Shown here: positions 13,723 through 15,783 of the stretch, piece by piece | Numbering within the stretch: position 1 is the stretch's first letter | How the letters are laid out: each line of letters begins with the position of its first letter | Assembly (NCBI GenBank): GCA_024639445.1 | Contig: JAHEIJ010000018.1 | Coordinates: 1-15,783 of the forward strand | Direction of reading: 5' to 3' | DNA length: 15,783 nt | From: Gammaproteobacteria bacterium | Lineage (GTDB): Bacteria; Pseudomonadota; Gammaproteobacteria; UBA6429; Thiohalophilaceae | Program-made: the position numbers and the translations under genes | Notes under the pieces: generated by a model | Seen by the model: the letters and a program-made list of their open reading frames with translations, nothing else | What the model was told of the DNA's origin: nothing | The model's database searches: none

Positions 13723-14825
13723 AGATGACAAACAGCATATCCAAAAACAAGGGGTTTACGATCACCGAACTGATGATCGCAGTTACTATTGCCGTCATAT
13801 TGCTGCTTGGTGTCATGCAGATTTTTGTCAGTACCAAGAAATCCACTAAAACCAACGACTCTTTTGCTCGTCTGCAGGAAAACCTGCGTTTTGCTACGGA
13901 TGTGATCGCCCGTGAGGTCCGTATGGGCGGCTATACCGGCTGCCGTGCCGGCTCCTTGAATAATGTACTGGTTGATACAGCTTCCTGGGAGAACGACACG
14001 GAAAATCCTGTAAAAGGTGAAGATGGCGATACCAGCGCAGTTGGCTTTCCCAATGCCGTTGTCGGTTCGGATGCACTGATGGTCCTGCGGGGTGATAACA
14101 CTGATTATCGTATCGTCTCCCATAATGCCAATTCAGCCAACTTCAAAATCGCCCCCCCCAATGACCTGGTGCAAGGGGAAATATTGATCGTCACCGACTG
14201 TACCAATTCCGCCGTTTTTCAGGTCAGTAATTCAAATTCGAGTAACCAGACCATCGGTCACAACCAAGGCACCATAAATCTGAGCGATGGCTCAACTGGT
14301 GAGAATTGTTATAAAAAACTGGGGCCAATTCCACAGCCGAAACCAGCCTGCACTGGCGGCGCTGGCACGGCCTACTCCTTTCAGGGCGACGGCAAAATCA
14401 TGCGTATGGTTGCCACTGCCTACTATATCGCACCCAGTTCATCGGGCCAGACCCGTTCACTCTATCAGGTCCCGGTGAAAGGAGGCATTGTGGGTGCGCC
14501 TGAAGAACTGGTCGAAGGCATTGAAAACATGCAGGTATTGTTCGGCGAAGATACCAACGGTAACGGTTTGCCAAATACCTACAAAACAGCCACGGAAATG
14601 CTGGCGGGTGCAGACGATTTCAAAAATGTTGTCAGTGTGCGTGTCGGTATGCTGGTGCAAAGCGTAAACGACGTAAAGCCAAACAATGACTCCACCACCT
14701 ATAAAGTCGCCGATGTGGACATCGGCCCTCCCTCTGGCTCGACTACGGTCAAACATACTGGCGGTAAAAAAATGCGCTTCGTGATCAACACGACCATCAA
14801 AGTGCGTAATTCCGGGTTGATGTGA
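13719..14825 (+). CDS. pilW: Type IV minor pilin PilW (GspJ-like)
   Basis: This 368-residue prepilin has leader MKMTNSISKNKG, then FTITELMIAVTIAVILLLGVMQIF, with Glu at mature position 5. SFARLQENLRFATDVIAREVRMGGYTGC follows, typical of PilW. The large C-terminal domain ends GGKKMRFVINTTIKVRN, as expected for strand-rich GspJ-like subunits. GGAG 4 bases before the ATG supports the start at 13719; a second ATG at 13725 is possible. The stop is followed one base later by the pilX ATG. A run of eight cytosines at 14152-14159 lies in codons for IAPPN, and an A7 run occurs near 14766; slippage at either would truncate the protein. It is expected to work with FimT, PilV and PilX in the pilus-initiating complex. 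Confidence 0.92.
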   Translation: MKMTNSISKNKGFTITELMIAVTIAVILLLGVMQIFVSTKKSTKTNDSFARLQENLRFATDVIAREVRMGGYTGCRAGSLNNVLVDTASWENDTENPVKGEDGDTSAVGFPNAVVGSDALMVLRGDNTDYRIVSHNANSANFKIAPPNDLVQGEILIVTDCTNSAVFQVSNSNSSNQTIGHNQGTINLSDGSTGENCYKKLGPIPQPKPACTGGAGTAYSFQGDGKIMRMVATAYYIAPSSSGQTRSLYQVPVKGGIVGAPEELVEGIENMQVLFGEDTNGNGLPNTYKTATEMLAGADDFKNVVSVRVGMLVQSVNDVKPNNDSTTYKVADVDIGPPSGSTTVKHTGGKKMRFVINTTIKVRNSGLM

Positions 14826-14826
14826 T

Positions 14827-15366
14827 ATGAGAACAGGTATGCAAAAACAACAAGGCATGGTGCTGGTCGTCGCGCTTATCATGCTGCTGGCAATGACGCT
14901 GATCGGGGTCTCATCCATGACCACCACATCACTGGAAGAGCGCATGGCAGCCAATACCCGCGATCGCCATATCGCCTTTCAGGCTGCCGAAGCCACATTG
15001 CGTGAGGGTGAACGCCATATACAGGGTAATTCAATGAACCCGGCCAGCTTTACCTCCGCTTGTACCAACGGACTGTGTGACTGCGACCCGCTGAACTTTA
15101 CCAATAGCGCCTGCCCGGAATACTGGACCGATACCAGTCTTGATGTCTGGAATACCTCCGGTAAATATCGTAGCTATACCAATGCATTTTCTGGCACCAG
15201 CCAGGCTGGAAAATACATCATTGAATTTGTCGGTAACGTGTGCCCCACCGACACAAGTTGCACACCCACGCCGGCCGACCCGCAAATGTTCCGGGTCACC
15301 GCCATCGGCTATGGCCAGACACCCAACTCCAAAGTGATGTTGCAATCAACTTACAAGAAACAGTGA
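14827..15366 (+). CDS. pilX: Type IV minor pilin PilX (GspK-like)
   Basis: This 179-residue protein starts MRTGMQKQQG, then MVLVVALIMLLAMTLIGVSSM, a prepilin-like leader and helix. Mature position 5 is not glutamate, as in GspK-type tip subunits. EERMAANTRDRHIAFQAAEATLREGE follows, a strongly conserved PilX block. The C-terminal half has several cysteines (ACTNGLCDC, NSACPE, VCPTDTSC) that may form disulfides. MQKQQG at 14839 is an alternative start. The gene follows pilW by one base and precedes a small exported protein. In the known system PilX works with FimU, PilV, PilW and PilE to prime pili and carry PilY1. Confidence 0.9.
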   Translation: MRTGMQKQQGMVLVVALIMLLAMTLIGVSSMTTTSLEERMAANTRDRHIAFQAAEATLREGERHIQGNSMNPASFTSACTNGLCDCDPLNFTNSACPEYWTDTSLDVWNTSGKYRSYTNAFSGTSQAGKYIIEFVGNVCPTDTSCTPTPADPQMFRVTAIGYGQTPNSKVMLQSTYKKQ

Positions 15367-15390
15367 TTGCACCCAGACAAGGTAATAACC

Positions 15391-15693
15391 ATGAAAAAGA
15401 CATTACTGAACGCCCTATTCTTCATGTTGATAGTGCCCGGCCTGGTTTATGCCGAGGAAATCACCTTCAAGGGCCGAATCAATACCATCAAGAATCACTA
15501 TGCATATATTGAAGGTAAACACGTCGGTAAATATCCGATACAGCATGGCCTGTTGGAGGAAGCCGAGTTCTATATCAAGGATCGAAAAGTGACCTACAAA
15601 ACCATGCAGGATATAGGCTATACCCATGAAGCCTACATCACCCTAAAAGACGGCAAGGTGGTGAAGGTCGTGACACTGGAAGATGATATCTAA
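15391..15693 (+). CDS. Small exported protein between PilX and PilY1, possibly PilY2-like
   Basis: I chose the ATG at 15391, giving 100 residues; GGT-rich sequence lies just upstream and the TTG-started extension is implausible. The signal peptide MKKTLLNALFFMLIVPGLVYA is followed by a likely cut before EEITF, leaving a mature 79-residue protein without cysteines. It is strand-rich and charged, with tyrosines in NHYAYIEGKHVGKYP and a final LKDGKVVKVVTLEDDI. P. aeruginosa has a small secreted protein, PilY2, after PilY1; this one is before PilY1, and I cannot show homology. Co-transcription with pilX is likely, from the 24-base gap and shared direction. A periplasmic helper for PilY1 or the minor pilins is inference. 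Confidence 0.75.
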   Translation: MKKTLLNALFFMLIVPGLVYAEEITFKGRINTIKNHYAYIEGKHVGKYPIQHGLLEEAEFYIKDRKVTYKTMQDIGYTHEAYITLKDGKVVKVVTLEDDI

Positions 15694-15723
15694 ATGATTG
15701 CTGCACGATGTGAGGATTGAACA

Positions 15724-15783
15724 ATGAAAGCCCGTATCTACCAGATATTGATGAGTGCCTGGCTGCTGACAGGCCTGCTACTG
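15724..15783 (+). CDS. pilY1: Probable PilY1, N-terminal signal peptide only
   Basis: Only the first 20 residues are visible (MKARIYQILMSAWLLTGLLL), a typical signal peptide beginning, before the window ends. GAGG at 15711-15714 with the ATG about 9 bases later supports the start. The name rests on position alone: in Pseudomonas and related bacteria pilY1, encoding the calcium-binding pilus tip adhesin, follows pilX. The protein body cannot be checked here. Confidence 0.55.
   Translation, partial: MKARIYQILMSAWLLTGLLL

Overview
The window reads as chromosomal DNA of a gammaproteobacterium, probably aquatic or salt-tolerant. The grounds are the ThiO-minor pilin gene order known from Pseudomonas, an exact AlgR-type box, outer-membrane lipoproteins of the LPP20 and LpoB families, and a sodium:alanine symporter facing a DUF1538 membrane-protein pair. 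Base composition looks roughly 50% GC by eye. I see no insertion sequence, phage, integrase or CRISPR array. Genus cannot be settled from sequence alone.

Region 1 (1-2533, minus strand) is a tightly coupled five-gene operon. In transcription order it encodes two homologous DUF1538 membrane proteins, a P-II-like protein, a two-CBS-domain protein, and a thioredoxin-like protein cut by the left edge. Neighbouring genes overlap by 4-8 bases or lie 3 bases apart. It looks like a transporter with two small ligand-sensing proteins and a possible redox partner. Divergent from it is an AGCS-family sodium:amino-acid symporter (2716-4071).

Region 2 (4228-7760, plus strand) is a run of four predicted lipoproteins: LPP20, LpoB-like, COG3014/TPR, and a second LPP20. 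It is followed by nadC (NAD biosynthesis). NadC converges on, and overlaps by 8 bases, a 587-residue minus-strand protein with a PilZ-like c-di-GMP-binding signature.

Region 3 (10363-12439, minus strand) holds an AT-rich leader with two inverted repeats, tRNA-Thr(CGU), a cysteine-free Fur-family regulator with a palindrome over its probable promoter, and thiO (glycine oxidase for thiamine).

Region 4 (12440-15783, plus strand) is a type IV pilus minor-pilin operon: fimT, pilV, pilW, pilX, a small exported protein, and the start of a probable pilY1 cut by the right edge. A perfect AlgR recognition sequence lies about 70 bases upstream of fimT, suggesting the AlgR-pilus circuit known in Pseudomonas aeruginosa exists here.

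The most promising little-characterised system is the DUF1538/P-II-like/CBS/thioredoxin operon. The lipoprotein cluster, the PilZ-like protein and the small protein ahead of pilY1 are secondary targets.
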